Shown in pieces: positions 7,424 through 15,513 of a stretch of DNA of 64,000 bases (positions are counted from its first letter, which is position 1; every line of letters begins with the position of its first letter). A program made the position numbers and the translations under genes. The DNA comes from Clostridiaceae bacterium (GTDB taxonomy: Bacteria; Bacillota; Clostridia; Oscillospirales; QAMX01): contig JAHAYX010000054.1 of NCBI GenBank assembly GCA_018384365.1, forward strand, positions 1 through 64,000, read 5' to 3'. Under the pieces are notes generated by a model. That model did not search any database. It saw nothing but the letters and a program-made list of their open reading frames with translations, and was not told where the DNA came from.

Positions 7424-9049
7424 ATGGCAATAAACGCGAAGAAAGGCCGGGATTCTCACCGGAATAAGGCGGAGCACGCCGTTTTGCGGAATTCCGGTGT
7501 GTCCGGAGCTGGCCCGCTTCCCAAATACGGTCGAGGGTGGAAGAAGAGCCAGACGGCAGCGCTTCCCGACCCGATCAAAACGCTGCTGGCATTTCTTGTT
7601 CCGACAGCCGTGGGACTGCTTTTGCAGAAGTTGCAGCTGGACGAGTCCAATATCATGATGATTTATCTGATCGGCGTGCTGGTCACGGCCAGTATCACCG
7701 GCAGAAGGCTTTACAGCGTGCTGTATTCCGTGGCAAGTTTGATCAGCTATAACTACTTTTTCACAATGCCGCGGCTTTCCTTCTCCGCTTATGATCCCGG
7801 TTATCCGATGACGTTCCTGATCATGTTCATCATGTCACTGCTTGCGGGCAATCTGGTCAACCGCATCAGAAACCAACGCCAGAAGGCGGAAACGATTGCC
7901 TTACACACGTCCATTCTTCTGGAAACCGACCAGCTGCTGCTCAAACAAAAGAACGAGGCCGGAATTGCCACGGCGGCAGCCAGACAGATCAGCAAACTCA
8001 CGGGCAAAACTGTTTGCTATTATACTGCGGATGAGGAAAACGGCCTGCAGGCTTCGGCAGTCTGCCGGAATGACGTGGAGCATCCGGCGGACAGTACGGC
8101 CGGCGAACTGCAAACCGCCCGGCGGGTCTTATCGGAAACATCCGATACGATGCCGGTTCTGGATCAGGCGGGTGTTTACTATTTTCCGGTCCGCACGCCG
8201 GAGCGCAGCTATGGCGTGGTCGGCGTGTCGTTTGGCGATGATTTGCCGGACGCGTTTGCGTGCAGCCTTATCACCTCCATCCTCGGAGAATGTGCGCTGG
8301 CGCTGGAAAAGGAATATTACAACAGAATCCGGGAGGAAACCGCGGTACGTGCGGAAAACGAACGAATGCGGGCGGATCTTCTGCGTTCGATTTCCCACGA
8401 TTTGCGGACGCCGCTGACCTCCATTTCCGGCAGCGCGCGTGTGCTGATGACGGCGGGCGGGACCATCGGAGAGGAGAGGAAGCAGGAACTGTATACGGAT
8501 ATCCACGAAGAAGCGGTCTGGCTGATCGACGTGGTGGAGAACCTGCTTTCCATCACGCGCGTGGAGGGAAACGGCATCTCCCTGCACGCCGGAATGGAAC
8601 TTGTGGATGACGTGATCGGCGAGGCGCTGCGCCATGCAAATAACCGCACTGCGGATCACAAAATCCGCGTGGAGCAGGACGATTTTTCCCTGCTTGCACG
8701 GATGGATGCAAGATTGATCGTGCAGGTGCTCGTCAACCTGGTGAATAATGCCGTACGGTATACGCCGCCGGGTTCCGAGATCGTCATCCGTGCCGAGCAG
8801 AAGAAAGACTGTGTGGTGTTTGAAGTGGCGGATAACGGAAACGGCATTCCGGATGTCTCCAAAGACCGCATTTTTGATATGTTTTATACGCTGAACGCCG
8901 CCTCTTCAGACGGACGGCGCAGTCTGGGTCTGGGGCTTGCGCTTTGCAAATCCATCGTGCAGGCACACGGCGGTACGATCGCCGTCCGGGACAATGTGCC
9001 GCACGGCGCCGTGTTTTCGTTCACCCTGCCTGCCTCCGGGACGGCGTGA
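7424..9049 (+). CDS. Orphan KdpD-like sensor histidine kinase (lacks KdpD N-terminal domains)
   Basis: This 541-residue membrane kinase starts with a basic tail of about 50 residues. Four closely spaced membrane helices of the KdpD/DUF4118 type follow (about 51-145), then a GAF-like region (about 165-295), a HisKA domain with the phospho-acceptor His325 (SHDLRTP) and an HATPase domain with N box (VNLVNNAVRY), G1 (DNGNGIPD) and G2 (LGLGLAL). Full KdpD proteins are about 900 residues with N-terminal KdpD and USP-like domains; those are absent. No response regulator or kdpFABC gene is adjacent, so its partner must lie elsewhere. AGGTGA precedes the ATG. It lies 46 bases after the HD gene and ends at a terminator. 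Confidence 0.9.
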   Translation: MAINAKKGRDSHRNKAEHAVLRNSGVSGAGPLPKYGRGWKKSQTAALPDPIKTLLAFLVPTAVGLLLQKLQLDESNIMMIYLIGVLVTASITGRRLYSVLYSVASLISYNYFFTMPRLSFSAYDPGYPMTFLIMFIMSLLAGNLVNRIRNQRQKAETIALHTSILLETDQLLLKQKNEAGIATAAARQISKLTGKTVCYYTADEENGLQASAVCRNDVEHPADSTAGELQTARRVLSETSDTMPVLDQAGVYYFPVRTPERSYGVVGVSFGDDLPDAFACSLITSILGECALALEKEYYNRIREETAVRAENERMRADLLRSISHDLRTPLTSISGSARVLMTAGGTIGEERKQELYTDIHEEAVWLIDVVENLLSITRVEGNGISLHAGMELVDDVIGEALRHANNRTADHKIRVEQDDFSLLARMDARLIVQVLVNLVNNAVRYTPPGSEIVIRAEQKKDCVVFEVADNGNGIPDVSKDRIFDMFYTLNAASSDGRRSLGLGLALCKSIVQAHGGTIAVRDNVPHGAVFSFTLPASGTA

Positions 9050-9080
9050 ATGCTCTCGGGCAAAGCTCTCCAAAGAAAGA

Positions 9081-9118
9081 CCCCCGCCATCGCGGAAAGA
9101 ATTCCGGGATGGCGGGGG
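9081..9118. terminator. Bidirectional terminator between the kinase and DUF3737 genes
   Basis: An 11-bp perfect stem (9081-9091 and 9108-9118) with T-rich flanks on both strands separates two convergent genes. Confidence 0.8.
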
Positions 9119-9142
9119 ATATTTGTTGTGCCGAAAGGCAGA

Positions 9143-9997
9143 TTACCGTGCGGAATCGCGGAGGATCACTTCGCCTGTGCAGTCCATCACGGCGTCTTCG
9201 CGGATGATTTCTCCGACACTGTCGGCAATAATCCTGCCGGAACGCGGGTTTTTCACGGAAAGGATGTGCCCCTGCACATCAGCCTCCACATCCGAATACT
9301 CAAACGAAAGGTCGGTGCCCTCCATACGGCAGTTGATCAGCTTCAGGTTTTTGCAGTAGCAAAGCGGCTGCGTGCCGATGATGTCGCAGTTGATCAGCGT
9401 CAGACCGTTTGAAAACCAGCCGAGATATTCGCCCTTGACCACGGAGTCGGTCACGGTGACATTCTCACTGTGCCAGAAGGCGTCTTTGGTGTCCAGGTTG
9501 GAGCTGCGTATGGACACGTTTTGCGTATACTGGAACGAATATTTGCCCTTCATGCGCAGATCAGAAATGTCCATGTCACGGCTTTCAAAGAAAAGATACT
9601 CCGATTCCAGCTCGGTATCCGCAATCTTCACGCCGCGGCAGCGCCAGCCGAATTCCGGAGAATGAATCTCGGAGTGAAGAATCTGCGTGTCGTCACATTC
9701 GCGCAGACATTTGATGCCGTTGATCCGGCTGTGGTCGATGATGCCGTGCTCCGCATACCAGATGGGCGCGCGGGTCAGCTCATCCATGGAGGAGCCGGTC
9801 AGTTCATACCCCTTTGCGTGCCAGAGCGGATACCGCAGGGAAAATGTGCAGTCTTTCACATGGACGTTGCGGCACTCCTTCAAAACGGATTCGCCGTCTG
9901 CGGGGCCGGCAAATGTACACCGCACCACTTCGGCGTCCTGTATGGCATAAAGGGAGCGCTCTTCGTCAAAAGTTTTGTTTGCAATAACGGTTTGCAT
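9143..9997 (-). CDS. DUF3737 family right-handed-helix protein
   Basis: This 284-residue protein consists of many short alternating segments of the kind NVHVKDCTF, GVKIADTEL and NVSIRSSNL, suggesting a right-handed beta-helix, as in the DUF3737 family. Function is unknown, and there is no signal peptide, so it should be cytoplasmic. The ATG at 9997 is chosen because GAAAGGAATC lies just upstream; the longer frame to 10141 runs through the mntR-type terminator and is not credible. It lies downstream of, and in the same direction as, the DtxR-type regulator but is separated from it by a strong terminator. Confidence 0.8.
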   Translation of the reverse strand: MQTVIANKTFDEERSLYAIQDAEVVRCTFAGPADGESVLKECRNVHVKDCTFSLRYPLWHAKGYELTGSSMDELTRAPIWYAEHGIIDHSRINGIKCLRECDDTQILHSEIHSPEFGWRCRGVKIADTELESEYLFFESRDMDISDLRMKGKYSFQYTQNVSIRSSNLDTKDAFWHSENVTVTDSVVKGEYLGWFSNGLTLINCDIIGTQPLCYCKNLKLINCRMEGTDLSFEYSDVEADVQGHILSVKNPRSGRIIADSVGEIIREDAVMDCTGEVILRDSAR

Positions 9998-10120
9998 GAA
10001 ACAGTGATTCCTTTCTTGCGCCGGAGGTCCGGCGATATATGATGCTGCCATTATACGACATTTGCCGCATAAAATCCAGCAGGACTTTTCCGGGTGGCAT
10101 GCCGCCTTCCTGGAAGGCGG

Positions 10121-10156
10121 AAAAAGGCAGACATCCGGCACTTTCCGAATGTCTGC
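10121..10156 (-). terminator. Terminator of the DtxR-type regulator gene
   Basis: The stem GCAGACAT/ATGTCTGC (10127-10156) is followed on the minus strand by five T residues. A second compact hairpin (CCGCCTTCC/GGAAGGCGG, about 10102-10120) lies just downstream without a T run. Confidence 0.8.
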
Positions 10157-10161
10157 TTTTG

Positions 10162-10536
10162 TTATTTGTCAAACTGCGCGGAAACGTGCGCTTTGAACGC
10201 CTCGAAGGTTTCTTCGCTGATGACGTGCTCAATCCGGCAGGCGTCCTCCGCTGCTGTTTTGGGATCTACACCGAGCGCTGTCAGGAGATCGGACAGCAGC
10301 GTGTGTCTTTCATACATCTTTTCGGCGATCCGGCGCCCTTCCTCCAGCAGCGTGATCGTTCCCTCCCGGTCGACGTCAATATAGCCGTTGTTGCGCAGGT
10401 TTTTCATAGCCACGCTGACGCTGGGCTTTGAATAGGAAAGCTCGCTCGCAATATCAATGGAACGCACCTTCCCAAGACGGTGCTGCAGAATGAAAATGGT
10501 TTCCAGATAGTTTTCGGCAGATTCGTGGATTTTCAT
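10162..10536 (-). CDS. DtxR/MntR family metal-dependent transcriptional repressor
   Basis: This 124-residue protein has an N-terminal winged helix (about 1-65) and a dimerisation/metal-binding domain, and it lacks the C-terminal SH3-like domain of DtxR. By alignment from memory, the metal site reads Asn9, Glu12, His78, Cys100, Glu103 and His104. The DACRIEHVISEE segment matches DtxR/IdeR (Cys102, Glu105, His106) better than MntR, which has Glu at the Cys position, so Fe(II) may be the natural metal. Asn9 replaces the Met/Asp of characterised members. The ATG at 10536 is preferred over TTG at 10566 because AGGTGA sits 10 bases before it. No metal transporter is adjacent. Confidence 0.86.
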   Translation of the reverse strand: MKIHESAENYLETIFILQHRLGKVRSIDIASELSYSKPSVSVAMKNLRNNGYIDVDREGTITLLEEGRRIAEKMYERHTLLSDLLTALGVDPKTAAEDACRIEHVISEETFEAFKAHVSAQFDK

Positions 10537-10593
10537 AGAAGGAAATTCACCTCGCTTTCCAAACAAAAAAGGGACACAGCCTAGTTTCTCTCT

Positions 10594-10623
10594 ATCTTAA
10601 CACAGATGGCAGCTTTCAGGCAA
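10594..10623 (-). promoter_or_regulatory. Promoter of the DtxR-type regulator gene
   Basis: Minus-strand TTGCCT (10618-10623), 18-bp spacer, TAAGAT (10594-10599). No obvious MntR or iron box was recognised. Confidence 0.6.
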
Positions 10624-10666
10624 GGACTTTATGGAAATAATCTGGTTTTTTATCGGATGAAAAATG

Positions 10667-10715
10667 AAAAAAGACCGTGAACCCGGCGAAAAGCCGCTTC
10701 GCGATCTTTTTTGTC
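10667..10715 (-). terminator. Terminator of queA
   Basis: A near-perfect 15-bp stem (10667-10681 and 10698-10712) has A6 and T6 at its ends, so it ends queA. It could also work on the plus strand. Confidence 0.75.
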
Positions 10716-10733
10716 TTTTTGGAAAGGCGGCGT

Positions 10734-11753
10734 CTATACAATCAACATGGCGTCACCGAAGGAAAAGAAGCGGTAGCGCTCCTGCACGGCCTCCCGATAA
10801 GCGTGCATGGTGTGTTCATAGCCCGCAAAGGCGCTGACTAACATGATCAGCGTGCTTTCCGGCAGATGGAAGTTCGTAATCAGGCCGTCAATGGCACGGA
10901 AGCGGTAGCCGGGGTAAATAAAGATGTTTGTCCAGCCGGATGCGGCAGGAATCACGCCGTTTTCGTCCGCCACGGATTCCAGCGTGCGGGTTGAGGTCGT
11001 TCCGACACTGATGATGCGTCCGCCTGCGGCGCGCGCGGCGTTGATGGTGTCGGCGGCCTCGCGCGGTACTTCATAGTATTCGGAATGCATGACATGGTCT
11101 GTGATTTCGTCCGCTTTCACGGGACGGAAAGTGCCAAGACCCACGTGCAGGGTAACGCGTGCGATGTGAACGCCCATATCCTCCAGCTTTTTCAGCAGTT
11201 CCTGCGTGAAATGGAAGCCGGCGGTCGGCGCTGCGGCAGAACCGGGGTTTTTGGAATAAACCGTCTGATAACGGGAAGGGTCATCGAGTTCCTGCGTGAT
11301 GTAGGGCGGCAGGGGCATACGCCCCAGACGCTCGAGAATCTCCATAAAAATCCCGTCGTAAGTGAAACGGATGATGCGGTTCCCGGTTTCGGTCACGCCC
11401 TGTACCTCGGCAGTCAGTTCATCGCCGAAGCGCAGCCGCGCGCCTTCGCGCGTACGTTTGCCGGGGCGCGTGATACACTCCCACTCGTCGCCCCGCTGCG
11501 TCAGGAGCAGAACCTCCACGGGACTTCCGGTCTTTTCGGAAACACCGATGAGCCGGGCGGGGATGACGCGGGATTCATTGATGACCAGGCAGTCGCCCGG
11601 ACGCAGGTATTCCGGCAGGTCGTGGAAGTGGCGGTGCGAAATGGCACCGTCGCTGCGGCCAAGCACCATCAGCCGGGAGGAATCACGCTGCAGAAGCGGG
11701 GTCTGCGCAATCAGTTCTTCGGGAAGATCATAGTAAAAATCGGAACGTTTCAT
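10734..11753 (-). CDS. queA: S-adenosylmethionine:tRNA ribosyltransferase-isomerase QueA
   Basis: This 339-residue enzyme transfers and isomerises the ribosyl moiety of SAM onto preQ1 at tRNA position 34, making epoxyqueuosine. Length and signatures match the family: DYDLP-like N-terminus ([14 protein letters not shown]), GFHFTQELL and HSEYYEVP. The ATG at 11753 is chosen to match other QueA N-termini; it lacks a clear SD sequence. It follows the spoIID-like gene by 50 bases, and a GC hairpin followed by T5 lies between them (about 11760-11790). tgt, the other queuosine gene here, lies 5 kb away on the opposite strand. Confidence 0.94.
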   Translation of the reverse strand: MKRSDFYYDLPEELIAQTPLLQRDSSRLMVLGRSDGAISHRHFHDLPEYLRPGDCLVINESRVIPARLIGVSEKTGSPVEVLLLTQRGDEWECITRPGKRTREGARLRFGDELTAEVQGVTETGNRIIRFTYDGIFMEILERLGRMPLPPYITQELDDPSRYQTVYSKNPGSAAAPTAGFHFTQELLKKLEDMGVHIARVTLHVGLGTFRPVKADEITDHVMHSEYYEVPREAADTINAARAAGGRIISVGTTSTRTLESVADENGVIPAASGWTNIFIYPGYRFRAIDGLITNFHLPESTLIMLVSAFAGYEHTMHAYREAVQERYRFFSFGDAMLIV

Positions 11754-11803
11754 AAAGCAAAAACACCCGCGGGACGCACGGGCGCTCCTTTCCTGTGTTT
11801 TGA

Positions 11804-13546
11804 TCAATAGGCTGTCGCCAGCGCAACGCCGGTGTAATAATAGGTGAGAATCTGGAGATAGCTGTATCCCAGTTCGGCCATGGCTTTCGCGCCATACTGG
11901 CTGAGCCCCACATTATGCCCGTTTCCGCTGCCTTTGATTACAAAGGTGCCGGAACAGGAGGTCGGGATCGTCAGCGAATCCGCCGGTATTGCGCCGGAGC
12001 CCGAAGCACCGCCGGAAGCCATCTGGAATCCGGAGCTTCCGGAAATCGTTGTGACGGTGTCGGCTTCTTCCGTGCCGGAGGAGGAGACTACCGGCGCGCT
12101 TGCGCCGTATTTCACGGCGCCGGATACCGTTCCGCCGTCCGTCAGGACGTTGGCGTCCGCGATACTGGCGGAGCCGTATAGGCCGCCGCCCGAAGACGCT
12201 GTGACGGAACCGGCGGTCACATTGGTGATCTCATCGTTGCTCTGAATCCGCATGGCATACTTATCCTCGAAAATAAACCGCTGGCTGTACACGGTGATAT
12301 GATACCCGGACACGTTGAAAAGCGTGCGGCAGCGCTCGCCGGTATAGACAATTTTCTGACCGGTGGAATCAATAAAAGTCAGACTTTTGATATTGCCTGC
12401 ATTGGTATAGGTCGCATAGGCATTGACGATGCTGCCGGTAAAAGTATTTCCCCGTTCGCGCAGGATGTTTGTGATGTCAGAAAGCGTTAGTTCATAGGTC
12501 CAGTTGGTGTGCGAAACATTGGTCTGACTTTCAAAATCGTCGCGGACGGCGCGAAGATAGGGGAGTGCCTTGGACCAGACGTTTTCACTGTCCTCCGAGG
12601 CGCCGCCGTTTGAGGAATAATAGAAAGCATTGATCAACTCGCCATTGTAGGTGAGGTACATACCGGACGTTTCGGCAACAGCCTGATCGGTGCGGTCGTT
12701 TGCACTGCCGGTTCCGTAGTAAACCTGGCAGTCAGTGGTGTTGCAGAGGTCGAAACCGTTTGCTGCGTGCTTATCAAGGTTGGCATACGCATAGGTGCGC
12801 GCACAGACGGCCTGCGCCTTTAAGGCTTCAAGCGGCCAGGAGCCGCTCATCTCATAGGGAATCACGCCGCGTATATAATCTTCCATGCCGACAACGTTGA
12901 CTACCGCTACGCCGCTGCCGTCGCGGGCGTATTCAAACGCCCCGTAATATTTGCGGCCCTTGAACCAGGTCTGCGCGCCTTCGTTGCCGGTAAAGAAATC
13001 AAAAACCGGCTCGATCGCCAGACGGGTGCCGTTTCCATCAAATTCAAACAGGATTTCGCCGCTGTTTGTGTCACAGACCGTATATCCCGTGGGACTTGCC
13101 TCCGACGCCGCGCCCCCATAGACAAATGCGGAATCCTGTGCGTCGGAATAAGAAGTATAACTGCCGGTCCGCACGGTAAAGCTCCCGTTTGCATAGGCCG
13201 GGAATGCACCGGCGCCCAGTATATCCGCATAGGCGCGGGCCTCGTCATAGGTCGCAAACAAAAGGCCGGTCTGCACATGGTGTGTGGTGTCCGGGGAAAC
13301 CGTGAGGTAGACGTTTGAAAGATATCCCAGGGCATTGAAATTGTCCGCTGCATCGAACCAGCCGAGCTGATAGCCGGAACCATAGCCCGTCACATTCTGG
13401 AGATTGGCAGAGGGCAGCGCCGAAGCGCCGTAATACAGCCCGATCCGGACTTTGCAGTCATAGAAAACGGCCGCCTGCGCGCGCGGCTGCGGGCAGAGCA
13501 GCAAAAGCATGGCAAACAGCAGGACCAATGAGATTTTCTTTCGCAT
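11804..13546 (-). CDS. Exported SpoIID/LytB domain protein
   Basis: This 580-residue protein has a cleavable signal peptide (about 1-25, ending near AQA) and an N-terminal region of about 170 residues with SPOR-like features. The SpoIID core (about 200-345) carries [25 protein letters not shown] and YYSSNGG. A low-complexity Ser/Gly/Ala linker follows, and the end reads [11 protein letters not shown]. SpoIID proteins are lytic transglycosylases or amidase enhancers acting on peptidoglycan, best known from spore engulfment. The core is split by the linker, with the [10 protein letters not shown] motif at the far C-terminus. AGGAG precedes the ATG. The upstream promoter is perfect sigma-A consensus, so vegetative expression is likely. 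Confidence 0.88.
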   Translation of the reverse strand: MRKKISLVLLFAMLLLLCPQPRAQAAVFYDCKVRIGLYYGASALPSANLQNVTGYGSGYQLGWFDAADNFNALGYLSNVYLTVSPDTTHHVQTGLLFATYDEARAYADILGAGAFPAYANGSFTVRTGSYTSYSDAQDSAFVYGGAASEASPTGYTVCDTNSGEILFEFDGNGTRLAIEPVFDFFTGNEGAQTWFKGRKYYGAFEYARDGSGVAVVNVVGMEDYIRGVIPYEMSGSWPLEALKAQAVCARTYAYANLDKHAANGFDLCNTTDCQVYYGTGSANDRTDQAVAETSGMYLTYNGELINAFYYSSNGGASEDSENVWSKALPYLRAVRDDFESQTNVSHTNWTYELTLSDITNILRERGNTFTGSIVNAYATYTNAGNIKSLTFIDSTGQKIVYTGERCRTLFNVSGYHITVYSQRFIFEDKYAMRIQSNDEITNVTAGSVTASSGGGLYGSASIADANVLTDGGTVSGAVKYGASAPVVSSSGTEEADTVTTISGSSGFQMASGGASGSGAIPADSLTIPTSCSGTFVIKGSGNGHNVGLSQYGAKAMAELGYSYLQILTYYYTGVALATAY

Positions 13547-13587
13547 AATGAGCTCCTGTCAGGCAAAAGGCGATTGTTACCATACGT

Positions 13588-13616
13588 ATTATACCGATTT
13601 CGACTGCTTTTGTCAA
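13588..13616 (-). promoter_or_regulatory. Perfect-consensus promoter of the SpoIID-family gene
   Basis: Minus-strand TTGACA (13611-13616), 17-bp spacer, TATAAT (13588-13593), a full match to the sigma-A consensus. It is back to back with the dapA promoter, with nine bases between the two -35 boxes. Confidence 0.85.
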
Positions 13617-13625
13617 TTTTTTTGA

Positions 13626-13654
13626 TTGACAGCCCGGTGCTGCTTTGATAGAAT
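13626..13654 (+). promoter_or_regulatory. Promoter of the dapA-dapB-asd operon
   Basis: TTGACA (13626-13631), 17-bp spacer, TAGAAT (13649-13654). The leader is about 140 nt. Confidence 0.8.
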
Positions 13655-13758
13655 GAACAAAATGGGAGTATATCGGATACGATTTCCCCCGATGAAAGTT
13701 GTTCAGAAGAAAATAGGTCATTATAGCTCCCGGCGGAATATAATGATGCAGTACTGTT

Positions 13759-13789
13759 GCCGTCTTTTTCTGCACGACGGCGTGGTTTT
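13759..13789 (+). promoter_or_regulatory. Possible attenuator hairpin in the dapA leader
   Basis: The stem GCCGTC/GACGGC (13759-13764 and 13776-13781) is followed within five bases by TTTT, ten bases before the SD sequence. It could be a weak terminator in the leader. I could not recognise the conserved core of the lysine riboswitch upstream of it. Confidence 0.35.
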
Positions 13790-13802
13790 GTAGGAGGTTA
13801 TT

Positions 13803-14693
13803 ATGAAAAAACCTGTTTTCAAAGGTTCGGCAGTTGCACTTATTACTCCCTATCGTGACAACAAAGTGGATTTTGAAGCGTATGGGAAGCTGATCGACTT
13901 CCAGATCGCGGGCGGCACCTCCGCCCTGGTGATCTGCGGTTCGACCGGCGAAGCCCCGACGCTTTCCGATGACGAACATCATGCCTGCATTGATTTTGCC
14001 GTGCAGCACACGGCGGGACGTGTGCCGGTGATCGCGGGCTCCGGGTCGAATGACACACAGCACGCGGTGGACATGAGCAACTATGCGCGCAAAGCGGGCT
14101 GTGATGCCGTTTTGATGGTCACGCCCTATTATAACAAACCAACGCAGAAGGGCCTCCTGAAGCAATATACGTACATTGCCGAGCGGGTCGATCTGCCGAT
14201 TATTCTCTACAACATCCCTTCCCGTACCGGTGTTTCCATGACCGGTCCCGTGTATGAGGAACTGGCAAAATTCCCGAATATCAACGGCGTAAAGGAAGCC
14301 TCCGGCGACTTTGCACTGGTCAATGACCTGATGCACCGCTGCGGCAGTGAACTGAATGTCTGGGCCGGCAACGATGACATCACGGTGCCGGTGCTTGCCA
14401 TGGGCGGCTGCGGCGTAATTTCCACGGCGGCGAACCTGGTGCCGGACGTCATGCACGAAATCTGTGCCAAATGGTTCGCGGGCGACCATGCGGGTGCCGC
14501 CGCCATGCAGCTTGCTTATTATGACCTGCTGCGTGACCTGTTCCTTGAGACAAATCCCATCCCCGTCAAGACGGCGGCCAATCTGATGGGCCTGCCGGGC
14601 GGCGACCTGCGCCTGCCGCTTTGCGAGATGTCGGATGAAAATCTTGCAAAACTGAAGAAAACTCTGGCGAAACATGGATTGATCGCCGGATAA
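13803..14693 (+). CDS. dapA: 4-hydroxy-tetrahydrodipicolinate synthase
   Basis: This 296-residue TIM-barrel enzyme condenses pyruvate and aspartate semialdehyde, the first committed step of lysine and diaminopimelate synthesis. The Schiff-base lysine is Lys164 (GVKEASG), with Tyr136 (LYNIPSRTG) and Tyr110 (YYNKPTQ). The position of the catalytic Thr44 of E. coli is Ser47 here (GSTGE), the form also seen in the related N-acetylneuraminate lyases. Adjacency to dapB and asd nevertheless supports DapA. TAGGAGG precedes the ATG. It heads the operon dapA-dapB-asd, with 14 bases to dapB. Confidence 0.95.
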   Translation: MKKPVFKGSAVALITPYRDNKVDFEAYGKLIDFQIAGGTSALVICGSTGEAPTLSDDEHHACIDFAVQHTAGRVPVIAGSGSNDTQHAVDMSNYARKAGCDAVLMVTPYYNKPTQKGLLKQYTYIAERVDLPIILYNIPSRTGVSMTGPVYEELAKFPNINGVKEASGDFALVNDLMHRCGSELNVWAGNDDITVPVLAMGGCGVISTAANLVPDVMHEICAKWFAGDHAGAAAMQLAYYDLLRDLFLETNPIPVKTAANLMGLPGGDLRLPLCEMSDENLAKLKKTLAKHGLIAG

Positions 14694-14707
14694 ACGAGGA
14701 GTATACC

Positions 14708-15469
14708 ATGCTGAAGATAGCGCTGTCCGGCTGTAACGGCCGTATGGGACGTGCAATTACGGAATTGGCGTCGCAGCGCGGCGATCTGGAAATCGTCGCC
14801 GGTTTTGACGCAGTTCCCACAAAACTTTCCACCTATCCGGTCTATGCGGATCCGTTTGAGTATACGGGGGAAGTGGACGTCTGTGTGGATTTTTCCACGG
14901 CGTCCGCCCTGGATCATCTGCTTGCATACTGCGTACCGCGCGGCCTCCCGCTGCTTTTAGCGACCACCGGCCACAGCGACGCACAGCTTGCGGCGCTGCG
15001 CACGGCGTCGGAGCAGATTGCCGTGTTCAAAAGCCCGAATATGTCGCTGGGTATTGCGGTGCTGCGCGATCTGGTGTGCCGCGCCACGCGGATTTTAGGC
15101 GCGGACTATGACATTGAAATCGTGGAACGCCATCATAACCAGAAACTCGATGCGCCCTCCGGCACAGCCCTGGCGCTGGCGCACGATGTGCAGGCCGAGC
15201 TGCCGTTTGAGGCCGAACTGGTGTACGACCGGCACGAACGCCGCGAAAAACGTCCGAAAAACGAAATTGGCATGCACGCGCTGCGCGGCGGTACGATTGT
15301 CGGCGAGCATGAGGTGATGTTCGCGGGCACGAACGAAGTGATTTCGATCAGTCACTCCGCGCAGTCACGCGAAGTGTTTGCCTCGGGCGCGCTGCACGCA
15401 GCAAAATACCTTGCCGGACGCGAACCCGGCATCTATGATATGCGCGACCTTGTCGCGTCTATAAATTGA
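14708..15469 (+). CDS. dapB: 4-hydroxy-tetrahydrodipicolinate reductase
   Basis: This 253-residue NAD(P)H-dependent enzyme carries out the second step of the diaminopimelate pathway. The Rossmann turn GCNGRMGRA is at residues 8-16, TTGH at 86-89, and the active-site segment ERHHNQKLDAPSGTA holds His142 and Lys146. Length is typical. The GAGGAGTATACC sequence provides the SD site. It sits between dapA and asd in one operon. Confidence 0.96.
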   Translation: MLKIALSGCNGRMGRAITELASQRGDLEIVAGFDAVPTKLSTYPVYADPFEYTGEVDVCVDFSTASALDHLLAYCVPRGLPLLLATTGHSDAQLAALRTASEQIAVFKSPNMSLGIAVLRDLVCRATRILGADYDIEIVERHHNQKLDAPSGTALALAHDVQAELPFEAELVYDRHERREKRPKNEIGMHALRGGTIVGEHEVMFAGTNEVISISHSAQSREVFASGALHAAKYLAGREPGIYDMRDLVASIN

Positions 15470-15513
15470 TTCATTACACGGGACGATTCCCGTAGGATTA
15501 AGGAGAAAGAAAC

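Noticed and set aside
13655-13802. Lysine riboswitch before dapA
   Set aside because: The leader of about 140 nt lacks the conserved core I would expect; only a weak hairpin is visible.
13458-14756. 432-codon frame opposite dapA
   Set aside because: Long only because of third-position GC bias. It would run through both divergent promoters and dapA, whose identity is certain.
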